NCBI GenBank assembly: GCA_014193115.1
Contig: BJHQ01000020.1
Coordinates: 1 to 64,000, forward strand
Length of the DNA stretch: 64,000 nucleotides
From: Planctomycetota bacterium
GTDB taxonomy: Bacteria > Planctomycetota > UBA11346
Direction: 5' to 3'
Shown: piece after piece, positions 10,526-18,648 of the stretch
Position numbering within the stretch: the first letter of the stretch is position 1
Layout of the letters: each line of letters opens with the position of its first letter
Position numbers and translations under genes: made by a program
Notes under the pieces: model-generated
What the model saw: only the letters and a program-made list of their open reading frames with translations
Told to the model about the DNA's origin: nothing
Databases searched by the model: none

Positions 10526-10741
10526 CTATCCTTCTACCTCGCCGCGTTCAGGCGAGGGCATTTCCGCGACGACTTCGTCGTCGGAGCGGTCGGGATTGCT
10601 GCAGTCAGCGATGATGTGATCCGCCATCTCGCCGAGGCCAGCGGCGACCATCGAGCGGATGGACTGGCTCGGTTTGCGTCCGGCCAGGTTGTGGGGTACG
10701 GTAGTCCCACTCGATCTCCGGACCCCGACATGAACCAACAT
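10526..10741 (-). CDS. Possible small protein upstream of the hypothetical gene
   Basis: A 71-codon frame that ends five bases before the start of the downstream hypothetical gene on the same strand. Its C-terminal half reads like a real acidic protein (A-G-L-G-E-M-A-D-H-I-I-A-D-C and R-S-D-D-E-V-V-A-E-M). It overlaps the first codons of the divergent Calx-beta gene by 12 bp. I do not recognise a family, and it could be a fragment or chance frame. Confidence 0.28.
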   Translation of the reverse strand: MLVHVGVRRSSGTTVPHNLAGRKPSQSIRSMVAAGLGEMADHIIADCSNPDRSDDEVVAEMPSPERGEVEG

Positions 10742-13700
10742 TTCCCTTCACCATCACGAACCCTGGCCTTGCTCGGCGGCCTGCTGGCGAGCCTGCCGGC
10801 GGTCGACCAGGTGGCCTTCACCAGCGGCAGCCGCTATGCCATGGAGGCCAATGCGACCGTCCAGGTCAGCCTGGTCCGCAGCGGCGACCTCGCGGGCACC
10901 GCCAGCGTGGATGTCGGGGTGAATACCTTCGGGTTCGTGTATGGCTACAGTCCCGCGGTCAGCGGGACCGATCACAATTTCAGCGGACCGGTGACGGCCA
11001 CCTTTGCCGCCGGCCAGTCCCTGGCCACGGTCTCCATTCCGCTCTTGGATGACAACGTCAGCGATGGGAACCGCTTCCTGGCGCTGAACCTGACCAATCC
11101 GGTGAACGCAGCCATCGGGACCAGTGCCCCGGGCACCAACAGCACGACGTCGGTCAACATCATCGATGATGAACCGGTTCGTTCCCTGATCATCAACCCC
11201 AGCGATCCCTACAGCATCTACGCCGGGGAGAGCATCGGCACCCTCGCCATCCCGGTGCGCCGGGTGGGGCCTCTGACCGGTTCGGTGACCGCCTCATGGA
11301 CCATCGGCGATTCGAGCAACCGCTTCAGTCCGGATAGCGGAACCCTGTCCTGGGCGGATGGCCAGGGTGGTTACCAATATGCCCAGGTCGCGATCACCAA
11401 CGATACGGCGGTCAACTCCACCCGGGGTGAGATCCTGAGTTTGACCTATCAGGTCGCTGGCTCGACCGTCAATAGCAGCGCCACTATCTATCTCGGAGAT
11501 GACGAAGGCTGGCCAGGGGGATTCATCACCCCGGTCTCTTATGACACCGCCGCCGTCGTCGAGCGGGACACCCCGACCACGGTCAACATCCCCCTGCAGC
11601 GGGTCAAAGGCTTCTCTGGGGCGGTCACGGTAAGCGTCGCCCTGGGCGGTGGTCCCTCCACCGACGCATCGTTGCTGACCCCCACGGTCAGCTGGGCCGA
11701 TGGCGAGGGCGGGATCAAGCCGATCCAGGTCCAGGTCCTGCCGGACGATGTGGCCGAATCCCGTGAGGATTTCTTCCTCAGCCTGACCATACCGGTCGAC
11801 GTCCCGGTGGCCTTCTCACTTAACAGCGGCGTCCCCCAGCGGACCACTACCGTTTCCGGCTTCTCCATCCCGGCCAACGATCAGCCCGCCCTGGGCGGCC
11901 GGATCGGATTCACTGCCAGCCAATGGGCCGTGGTGGAAGGCGGCACCGCCACCATCGCGGTGGAGCGCTTCGGTGACCTGGCTGGCGCCGCCTCGGCCAC
12001 TTTCACCTTTACCAACTCGTCCACCAGCAATACCGACTGGTCGGCGACGCCTGCTACCGGGACCCTGAACTGGGCTGCCGGCGAGGGCGGGATCCGGACC
12101 GTAGCCTTCACCGCCATCCAGGACACTGAGACCGAAGCCACGGAACTCCTCCGCCTGACGCTCAGCTCCCTGACCGGTGCCGTCCTGGCCGGTTCGAACA
12201 AGGTCGATATTGCCATCTACGACAATGATTTCGTCTCCCAGCCCGATCGGGCTGAACGCTCGCGGATCGAACTCGATTATCCGGCGTCGGTCCTGTACGC
12301 CAATGAAGGGAGTCCGTTGGTGGTGGCGCTCAAGCGCAGCGGCGACGCCAGCCAGGCGGTCAGCCTGGTGGTGGTCTCAGAGCCCGGCAGCGCCTTGTCC
12401 AGCTCCGACTACACCGCCGCCGAGGTGACCGTGTCCTGGGCAGCGGGCGAGACCGGGACCAAATCCGCCACCTTCGCCAGCATCAATGATACGGTGGGGG
12501 AACCCAGTGAATCGTTCACCGCGCGGCTCAGCGCGCCGATCGGCTGGGGCTACCTGGTGGGCAGCGATTCGGTCACCCTGAGCATCGGTGACGACGATAG
12601 CGCGGGGAATACCTATGAATTCACCATCGCCGGGGTGGCGGTCAATGAGAACGACCCCACCGTCACCGGCACCGTCACCCGCCATGCCGGGGGCAGCGGA
12701 GCGGTGTCGCTGATCTGGGCACTGCTGGTCGCCCCGGATCCCAACTATCCCAGCTTCCCGGCCTATGGGGTGGATGTCACCGGTACCTTCAGCGGGATCC
12801 TGGCGTGGGCCGACGGCGAGACCGGGGACAAGACCTTCAACTTGCAGCTGCTCGATGACACCGTGGCCGACGGCGACAAGAACTTCCGGGTCTTCCTCAC
12901 GGCTGCCTCCGGCCAGCCCGTGGACATCCAGCCATTCACCGATCTCAGGGTCCTTGACAACGAACCATCCGCTGGCGGTCTGGATGTGGTCGGGGTGCTG
13001 GCCACCTCGACCACGAGCATCCGCCTAACTGAAGGTGCGGATCACCTCCTCACCTTCCGTCGCCGTGGCCTCAACAACGGCGCCATCACCCTGAGAGTCG
13101 GATCCGATTCCGGGACAGCGACCCCGGGACTCGATTACACCCTCTCGGCAGATGCGGTCGTGTGGGCGGCGGGGGATCTGTCCGACAAGACCCTGACCTT
13201 GAGCGTTCTGGCCGATACCGATGTCCTGGAAGGCGATGAGTCGCTGTCAGTGCGCTTCTTCGTCAACGAGGGAAATGCCTATGCCGGAGGTTACACCCAA
13301 TATGTGGACGGGGTCTTTTCCTATGCCATCAGCGCGAATTTCCAGGCGTTGATCGATGAGGCTGCTTCCAGCGCTGGCGACATCATCGCGACCAGCACCC
13401 GGGTCCAGTTCACCGAGGGCGTCGATCCCAACCTGACCGTGACCTTGGGCCGTCTGAACGGCACCGCGGGGGCGGTGGTCGTCTCGTATGCCACCGTGGT
13501 CTCCCAGGTCGGCGACTTCGCCCGCCAGGGGTCGGACTTCACTCCGGTTTCCGGCACCCTGTCCTGGGCCGATGGCGAAGCCGGCGAGAAGACCATCTCG
13601 ATTCCGCTCATCGACGATGCCCTGGTGGAGTTCGACGAGGTGGTCCGCCTGTTGACCGCCCAGACCTCAGGCTCGGCCCGCCTGGTCACCCCGGGCTGGC

Positions 13701-14929
13701 TGTTCACCATCCGCGACAACGACGTTCCAAGCGTGAATCCCGGCTTCATGTTCGCCGGCAGCGCCGCCTCCTTGGCCGAAACCGACCCCGCCCTGGCGGT
13801 GACCGTCCAGCGGGTCGGCACCACCGGCACCGCCAGCGTCGGCATCGCGATCAGCGGGACCGCCACCATCCCCGCCGATGCCGCCGTCTCGACCACCTCA
13901 TTGGCATTCAGCGATGGCCAGGCCAGCGGTACGGTGACCATCACCCCGGTGGATGATGGAGCCGGCGATTCCGGCGAGACCGTGATCCTGACCCTGGTCA
14001 GCCCCTCGGCTGGAGCGCTGATCCTGACCCCCAGCGTGTTCACCGTGACCCTGACCGAGGTCACCGACACCACCGCCCCGACCGTGGCCATCGCCACTGT
14101 CAATGGCACCGCCCCCACCGCCGGGGCGATCACCGTCCGCAACCGCACAGCCAACGTGGTGATCAACGCCACCGACAATGTCGCGGTCACCAGCGTGACC
14201 TGGACCCGGGGCGGCCTGACCGGCTCGGCCAGCGCCAGCGGCCTGACCTGGACCATCACTGGCCTGCCCTTGGAAGTCGGTGCCAACACCGTGGTGGTGA
14301 CCGCCAAGGACGCTGCCAACAACCAAGCTGCCGCCACCGTGGTGATCACCGTGCAGCCGGCCCAGACGTTCACCCCGAGCGGCACCCTTACCAATGGCGC
14401 AGGCGCAGCGGTGGACATCACCCCGGCGCTGCTCGGCCTCGGGGCAGGCGATCTGTCCCGGTACGATGCGGCCACCAACACCTTCATCCCGGTCGGGGCG
14501 AATGAGGTGCTCACACCTGGGATCCGCTATGTCCTGGCGCCAGGAGTCGCGGCGCCGGCCTTCCCACCCGCAGGCCATACCGTCACACCGACTCCGGCAG
14601 GTCGGGTGGCTGCGGTCGGATCCGGTTGGAGCCTGCGTTCGGTCAGTGGCGGCGCGGCGGTCACCTGGGATCCGGCCACCGTCCAGGTGATCCTGGACGG
14701 CACCACCACCATCACCCTCGATCAGGCCATCACTGCTGGGCATCTGCGGCCCTATATCTGGGCCTATGACCCCGCCACTGGCTCGATCTCACTGGTCACC
14801 CGCGATCCCAGCCGGGTTCCGGGATCGACCGCGACCATTCCGGCCGGAGCTACGTTGTGGGTGCGCAGTTTCTATGTCGGATCCCTGGAGATCCGCTTCC
14901 CGGCCGCCGCCCCGACCAATCGCGGTTGA
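10730..14929 (+). CDS. Large secreted or surface protein with nine Calx-beta repeats
   Basis: A 1,399-residue protein with an N-terminal signal peptide (T-L-A-L-L-G-G-L-L-A-S-L-P-A). I count nine consecutive Calx-beta-like units of about 110-130 residues. Each has a V/L-x-E-G-like first strand, a central S-W-A-D-G-E-x-G motif and an acidic D-D/D-N-D end where calcium would bind. An Ig-like module (T-A-P-T-V-A-I, about residue 1120-1215) and a ~185-residue Pro/Ala-rich tail follow. Calx-beta proteins are typically calcium-stabilised adhesins or matrix proteins. The ATG at 10730 was chosen because the signal peptide begins there; the frame itself is open from 10406. The next gene, a lipoprotein, follows after 32 bp and may be co-expressed. 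Confidence 0.82.
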   Translation: MNQHFPSPSRTLALLGGLLASLPAVDQVAFTSGSRYAMEANATVQVSLVRSGDLAGTASVDVGVNTFGFVYGYSPAVSGTDHNFSGPVTATFAAGQSLATVSIPLLDDNVSDGNRFLALNLTNPVNAAIGTSAPGTNSTTSVNIIDDEPVRSLIINPSDPYSIYAGESIGTLAIPVRRVGPLTGSVTASWTIGDSSNRFSPDSGTLSWADGQGGYQYAQVAITNDTAVNSTRGEILSLTYQVAGSTVNSSATIYLGDDEGWPGGFITPVSYDTAAVVERDTPTTVNIPLQRVKGFSGAVTVSVALGGGPSTDASLLTPTVSWADGEGGIKPIQVQVLPDDVAESREDFFLSLTIPVDVPVAFSLNSGVPQRTTTVSGFSIPANDQPALGGRIGFTASQWAVVEGGTATIAVERFGDLAGAASATFTFTNSSTSNTDWSATPATGTLNWAAGEGGIRTVAFTAIQDTETEATELLRLTLSSLTGAVLAGSNKVDIAIYDNDFVSQPDRAERSRIELDYPASVLYANEGSPLVVALKRSGDASQAVSLVVVSEPGSALSSSDYTAAEVTVSWAAGETGTKSATFASINDTVGEPSESFTARLSAPIGWGYLVGSDSVTLSIGDDDSAGNTYEFTIAGVAVNENDPTVTGTVTRHAGGSGAVSLIWALLVAPDPNYPSFPAYGVDVTGTFSGILAWADGETGDKTFNLQLLDDTVADGDKNFRVFLTAASGQPVDIQPFTDLRVLDNEPSAGGLDVVGVLATSTTSIRLTEGADHLLTFRRRGLNNGAITLRVGSDSGTATPGLDYTLSADAVVWAAGDLSDKTLTLSVLADTDVLEGDESLSVRFFVNEGNAYAGGYTQYVDGVFSYAISANFQALIDEAASSAGDIIATSTRVQFTEGVDPNLTVTLGRLNGTAGAVVVSYATVVSQVGDFARQGSDFTPVSGTLSWADGEAGEKTISIPLIDDALVEFDEVVRLLTAQTSGSARLVTPGWLFTIRDNDVPSVNPGFMFAGSAASLAETDPALAVTVQRVGTTGTASVGIAISGTATIPADAAVSTTSLAFSDGQASGTVTITPVDDGAGDSGETVILTLVSPSAGALILTPSVFTVTLTEVTDTTAPTVAIATVNGTAPTAGAITVRNRTANVVINATDNVAVTSVTWTRGGLTGSASASGLTWTITGLPLEVGANTVVVTAKDAANNQAAATVVITVQPAQTFTPSGTLTNGAGAAVDITPALLGLGAGDLSRYDAATNTFIPVGANEVLTPGIRYVLAPGVAAPAFPPAGHTVTPTPAGRVAAVGSGWSLRSVSGGAAVTWDPATVQVILDGTTTITLDQAITAGHLRPYIWAYDPATGSISLVTRDPSRVPGSTATIPAGATLWVRSFYVGSLEIRFPAAAPTNRG

Positions 14930-14961
14930 TCCCTTATTAACCAATCTACCGGAATCATCAC

Positions 14962-15399
14962 ATGACCTTCGCCCAGCCCCATCAGCTGTTCGGTGCCCTG
15001 CCCTTGTCCGCAATTCTTCTGCTCACCGCTTGCAGCGGCGGAGGCGGGAACAGTGGCGGCAGCTCCAGCCCTGCGCCAGATACCACCGTGCCGGCCGTGA
15101 GCGGCACCCTGACCCCGAACACCTTCACATTCGAAGGTGGAGTGGCCACCCTGACGGTGTCCGCCACCGATGCCGGCACCGTGGCTACCACCAGCGCCAC
15201 GGTGGGTGGCACCCCGGTGACCTTGACCCAGACAGGCAGCACCTGGACCGGTTCGGTGGCCATTCCTGGCAACGGCAGCACCACTGGAGCCTCGGCCACG
15301 CTGACCGTGAACCTGCGCGCCACCGATCTCGCAGGGAATGCTGGCGTCGCCTCGGTGGCCGCGACAGTGACCGCCGCCGACGCCCCACCGGCGTTCTGA
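14962..15399 (+). CDS. Lipoprotein with an Ig-like domain
   Basis: A 145-residue exported lipoprotein. The signal peptide ends in a lipobox L-L-T-A-C, so Cys30 or close to it would be lipidated. A Gly/Ser-rich spacer follows, then a single Ig-like or Big-type beta domain rich in T and V (A-T-L-T-V-S-A-T-D-A-G and L-R-A-T-D-L-A-G-N-A-G). The domain resembles the Ig-like module near the end of the upstream Calx-beta protein, which suggests common use at the cell surface. It lies 32 bp downstream of that gene on the same strand. No catalytic motif is visible. Confidence 0.72.
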   Translation: MTFAQPHQLFGALPLSAILLLTACSGGGGNSGGSSSPAPDTTVPAVSGTLTPNTFTFEGGVATLTVSATDAGTVATTSATVGGTPVTLTQTGSTWTGSVAIPGNGSTTGASATLTVNLRATDLAGNAGVASVAATVTAADAPPAF

Positions 15400-15612
15400 A
15401 CGTCCGACTCCACCTGACGGAGCGTGCGCTTAGGTCGGAGTGCGACCTTGGCCCAGCGCACGGCCGAACGGGCCTGGCCCTTTGGCGACCTCCCAGGCGA
15501 ATTTCATGTGACTTCAGCGCAGTCTGAGACCGGAATCGCCGGGAAAAAAGATTTTCAAGTCCGAATCAGGCGCCAGCTCGAAGTGAAAAGCTTGTGAATT
15601 TTGCAGAGAACA

Positions 15613-15645
15613 ACGCGACCCGCAGGATAATCCTGCGGGTCGCGT
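15613..15645. terminator. Perfect 15-bp stem-loop in the 3' gap
   Basis: The arms at 15613-15627 and 15631-15645 are exact reverse complements around a TAA loop, G/C-rich in the outer part. No long T-run follows on either strand. It may be a transcription terminator for the lipoprotein unit or an mRNA-end hairpin. It sits about 20 bp outside the left end of the genomic island. Confidence 0.5.
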
Positions 15646-15663
15646 CATGGTCTCTTCAGACCT

Positions 15664-15674
15664 AATGGTGGAGG
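15664..15674. repeat. Left putative att repeat of the island
   Basis: AATGGTGGAGG, identical and in the same orientation as 21350-21360 at the tmRNA 3' end. The similarity stops after these 11 bases, and the T-arm of a tmRNA is not present here. Confidence 0.4.
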
Positions 15675-15757
15675 TTGGGCTTACTCCGGCAAAACCTCTC
15701 CGCGATTAGAATAGATCGCGTTTTACCGTCGTTTCTTTCGTCGCGGTCTATCGAACC

Positions 15758-16603
15758 CTACCTTGTGCCGGTTGGGCGAAGCAGGTCCGCCAGCCAGGGG
15801 ATGGCCTCCGGGTAGTCCTTGGTGTCTAGGACGAACTCCTGGCCGCGTCCAACGGTCTTGAGCCTGACGCCCTCGGGGCATCGCTCCCAGGCGATGGCCT
15901 TGCCGTGGTAGGACAGGGCCGATCCGCGCCCCTCGGGGTGGAACCAGGCGGGCAGCAGCCAGGTCGAGGGGCCGGTGCTGTCCGGTGCAGTCAGGCGCAG
16001 CTTGGGCGAGAAGGTCCCGAAGAGTCCGGCGCCAGGGAGTTCCAGGGCACCCGGCAGACGCAGCTTGTCGGCGGCGATGTAGAGCGTGTTGCTTGGGTCA
16101 GCCTGCATGGCCAGGTGCGGATGGTCGCCAGCCCAGGCCAGCCGGGATCGGTCCCGGTCGACCACGGCGATCTCGCCGATCTGAAGCCAGCCCCAGGCTG
16201 CGTGGATGGCGGGCGAGCCGCGAACGAATCTGTCGTCGTCGCCCAGGCGGCGGAAGAGGCCGAAGAACAGGAAGACGTCGCCCACGGCGACGCCCTCATT
16301 GCGCAGGTGGCCTTGGGCCGGTCCCACTTGTCCGAAGACGGGGCGCCAGCCTGTCGCTCGGGGGCGCATGGCCGGATCCAGGTCGGGATCGAGGTGCGCG
16401 CCGTAGTGAGCGCGAGGCTTCCCGCCGGTCATGTTCGGCACGAGTTCGCCCAGCCTCCGACCGCGCCACACCAGATCCTGGTAGCGCACAGAGGCATCGC
16501 GGTCAGGGATTGGCAGAGCCAGCATCGAGCCGTCCGGGAAGATCGGATTCGGGCATCCGCCCGATGCGCTATCGAACCCCTTTCTGCTCAAGGTTATCTT
16601 CAT
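15758..16603 (-). CDS. Nmad3 family putative nucleotide modification protein
   Basis: A 281-residue protein beginning M-K-I-T-L-S-R-K-G-F-D-S followed by G-G-C-P-N-P-I-F-P-D-G-S. This start is characteristic of the family I know as nucleotide modification associated domain 3 (Nmad3). Other conserved-looking pieces are A-H-Y-G-A-H-L-D-P-D-L near residue 70 and V-G-D-V-F-L-F-F-G-L-F near 105. Family members are predicted, from genome context, to take part in synthesis or handling of modified bases in mobile elements. The chemistry is not established. The ATG at 16603 overlaps the Nmad2 stop as ATGA, so the two are translated together. A longer frame to 16747 is open but lies inside Nmad2. Confidence 0.72.
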   Translation of the reverse strand: MKITLSRKGFDSASGGCPNPIFPDGSMLALPIPDRDASVRYQDLVWRGRRLGELVPNMTGGKPRAHYGAHLDPDLDPAMRPRATGWRPVFGQVGPAQGHLRNEGVAVGDVFLFFGLFRRLGDDDRFVRGSPAIHAAWGWLQIGEIAVVDRDRSRLAWAGDHPHLAMQADPSNTLYIAADKLRLPGALELPGAGLFGTFSPKLRLTAPDSTGPSTWLLPAWFHPEGRGSALSYHGKAIAWERCPEGVRLKTVGRGQEFVLDTKDYPEAIPWLADLLRPTGTR

Positions 16604-17289
16604 GAGCAGCGTCCCATGGACCGATCCTTCCGAGACGTCATGGCTGTGGGCGCTGGCGACGCGTTGCCGTCCTGCCGCCACGATGCGTCGTCTTCGGGCC
16701 ACAGCGACGGCCGTCCGTGGATGCCGTTGGGCAGGCTCTCGAACCAAGCCCAGGCCATCTCGACCTGCTCGGGCGTGAAATCGCAGCGATGGCCACGGCC
16801 TCCGATCAGGAAGCCAAGGTGTAGTGGGAGATCCTTTACCTGCGCGCCGAAATAGCAGAAGGACCCGCCGATCAGCACCGGGTTGTCCTGATCGGGGCCA
16901 AGGTCGCGCCGCTTTGCCTTGGGGTCCTCCGATCCATAATCCCGGCTGTGGCGACTGTGGTGCTGCCAGTAGGTGCCATCGGCAAGCGGTTCATAGTGGT
17001 TGTCTCCGCTGCGAGAGCGTCGATCCGGGGCAGTCATGTCCGGCCGCTTGACCAGGAACCGGGCATCGTGCCAGTAATCGGCGAACGAGACCTTCTCGGC
17101 CACGACCATGCCGTAGACAAGACGGTTACCTTCCGCTCGTCCGGCCAGTCCCAGGATCAGATCGCCTGGCCGCGCACTACGACGAACCTGCGGTTTGCAG
17201 CAGGCGAGGGTACAGATGCCATGGAACGGATTGGGCGAGTAGCCGCCATCCCGAGCCACGATGTAGCTGAAGACGCGCCGTTCGCTCAT
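16600..17289 (-). CDS. Nmad2 family putative nucleotide modification protein
   Basis: A 229-residue protein with the Nmad2-like start R-V-F-S-Y-I-V-A-R-D-x-G-Y-x-P-N-P-F-H-G followed by C-T-L-A-C-C-K-P and R-P-G-D-L-I-L-G. It also has H-Y-E-P-L near residue 115, and G-G-S-F-C-Y-F-G in the C-terminal half. The pattern of a strand-rich domain with conserved Cys, Asp and His residues is typical of the family, which is predicted to act in nucleotide modification. The ATG at 17289 was chosen by similarity; an ATG at 17304 would add five residues. It is the first gene of a two-gene unit with Nmad3 (4-bp overlap) inside the genomic island. Confidence 0.7.
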   Translation of the reverse strand: MSERRVFSYIVARDGGYSPNPFHGICTLACCKPQVRRSARPGDLILGLAGRAEGNRLVYGMVVAEKVSFADYWHDARFLVKRPDMTAPDRRSRSGDNHYEPLADGTYWQHHSRHSRDYGSEDPKAKRRDLGPDQDNPVLIGGSFCYFGAQVKDLPLHLGFLIGGRGHRCDFTPEQVEMAWAWFESLPNGIHGRPSLWPEDDASWRQDGNASPAPTAMTSRKDRSMGRCS

Positions 17290-17544
17290 TGGGAGCTTTT
17301 TCATCACGGCGTCGAGGGCACATGCCCCAATTTGTTGTCGGGGCAACCTGTTGCCGAACTCATCTGCTCAGACGACGTCCGGTGTGCCGAAGGCTTCACG
17401 CGGTCTTCCATGATTCCTCCATGTTCTTCCGATATAATACGCAGGCCAGCGCGAGGCATAGTCGCTGCGTCACGCTGGGCAGTTGATGGTGTAGACCCAC
17501 GCCGTCCCGCTGTTCGGCGCGCTCATCACGACCAGGTACCAGGC

Positions 17545-17979
17545 CGGATCGCCCAGGAAGAATCCATCCGGCGCTGGCGCGCCGAAGAGGATCGGAAGAG
17601 GGCAGCCGAGGCGGTGACGGCAAGCCGCGATGCGCTCGTGGCATTGGCTGGGGCCTGGGCGGGCCGCGTGGAAATAGAAATGTTCCTGGCCGATGCCGAG
17701 CGATGCGCGGCGACTGACGAAGAACGTGCCGCTGTGGCAGAGCGGATTCAGATCGCCCGGGTCTTACTGAACTCCCAGACGCCGCTCCAGCGCTTGCTGG
17801 CATGGTCCTCGCCTACTGAGCGCTTGAAGGGGGCAGGACGAGTCGATGCGGCGGGCCTGACGCCTCCTGCCAAGCCAGCGGGAGGCACAGCGTCTGCAGA
17901 CGCCGCGCCAGCGGCACGTACCCTGGCCCAGATGCCTGCATCGTTTTGGGAGTCCCGTGGTTGGTGGCACCACCGGTAG
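17545..17979 (+). pseudogene. C-terminal fragment of a hypothetical mobile-element protein
   Basis: From about 17545 the frame reads as a real alpha-helical protein. A charged R/E/A-rich helix is followed by V-E-I-E-M-F-L-A-D-A-E-R and then E-R-I-Q-I-A-R-V-L-L. This resembles the C-terminal end of hypothetical proteins often found in mobile elements (pattern E-x-F-F-A-D-A-E-R, then L-x-W-x-S-P-x-E). No credible start codon precedes it, and the upstream part of the frame is antisense to Nmad2. It is best read as a 3' remnant whose N-terminus has been lost. No function can be assigned. Confidence 0.4.
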
Positions 17980-18072
17980 TGACTCATCTTCATGTCCTGC
18001 CAGAGGTGGAAATAAACGAAATGCCATTGCCTCTCCACCTGGGCATCCCCGACGGGCAGTTACCGCGAGCGC

Positions 18073-18647
18073 CTACCCGCCGCCAACGATGGAGCGGACC
18101 AGGAGATCCACGTCGGTGGCTGGATTCGGGAACTCCCCTGCTGCCTGGGCGGCATGACTCTCACGAAGCCGTTGGGCATGATCCAAGGCTGTCGGAACCT
18201 TGGAAACCAGTTCCGCCATGCACCGATCAGCGGAGCGTTGATCCTTGGCATAGCTGGGAAGCGCGGCTGCCAACCGTCGGATGGCTTCTGCTGCGCTGAA
18301 GAGAGGCGCCTGCGAGTAGACGAGATGGAGCAGAAGCCAGACCTCGAAGCACGGGTTCGACCAAGCTAGGTGGATGCTATGTTGCCCGGCCTTCTGCCGA
18401 AGGGTGCGCGATCCTCGCGGCTATTCCGCGCTTTGGTCGTTTCGGCAATCGCCACATCGAGCATCTGAAGCGGGCTCTTGGGGCAGTCCTTGACCACGAT
18501 CACAACGTGACGGTGGGTCTGTCGAATGCGGTCGAAATACGCGGGTTCAGTCACCTTGCCTTGCGTCAGGACCAAGATGCGGCGCCGGAGCGGACGGCGG
18601 TGGTCTTGCCGGCGGGTTCGCCGTGAAAAGTGGTCGTCGCGGCTCAT
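18073..18647 (-). pseudogene. rloB: rloB-like gene, disrupted
   Basis: The first frame (from 18647) starts M-S-R-D-D-H-F-S-R-R and runs to R-I-L-V-L-T-Q-G-K-V-T-E-P-A-Y-F, the N-terminal half of RloB-like (TOPRIM-fold) proteins. It then stops near 18366. In a second frame the family resumes with L-A-W-S-N-P-C-F-E-V-W-L-L-L-H and ends in a helix with N-P-A-T-D-V at 18073. The acidic V-F-D-x-D segment expected between the halves is missing, so the lesion is a frameshift plus a small deletion that removes the catalytic-like part. The start lies one base after the rloA stop. RloA/RloB-type pairs are known from restriction-linked and AbiL-like phage-defence loci; this copy should lack the effector. 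Confidence 0.65.
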
Positions 18648-18648
18648 G

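Noticed and set aside
13321-14514. Long minus-strand frame inside the Calx-beta gene
   Set aside because: The protein reads as low-complexity A/V/T-rich sequence complementary to the repeat-rich gene and has no motifs.
15613-15760. A second tmRNA or tRNA at the left island end
   Set aside because: Only the 11-bp AATGGTGGAGG is shared. The expected T-arm and acceptor 5' strand are absent, so it was recorded as a repeat, not an RNA gene.
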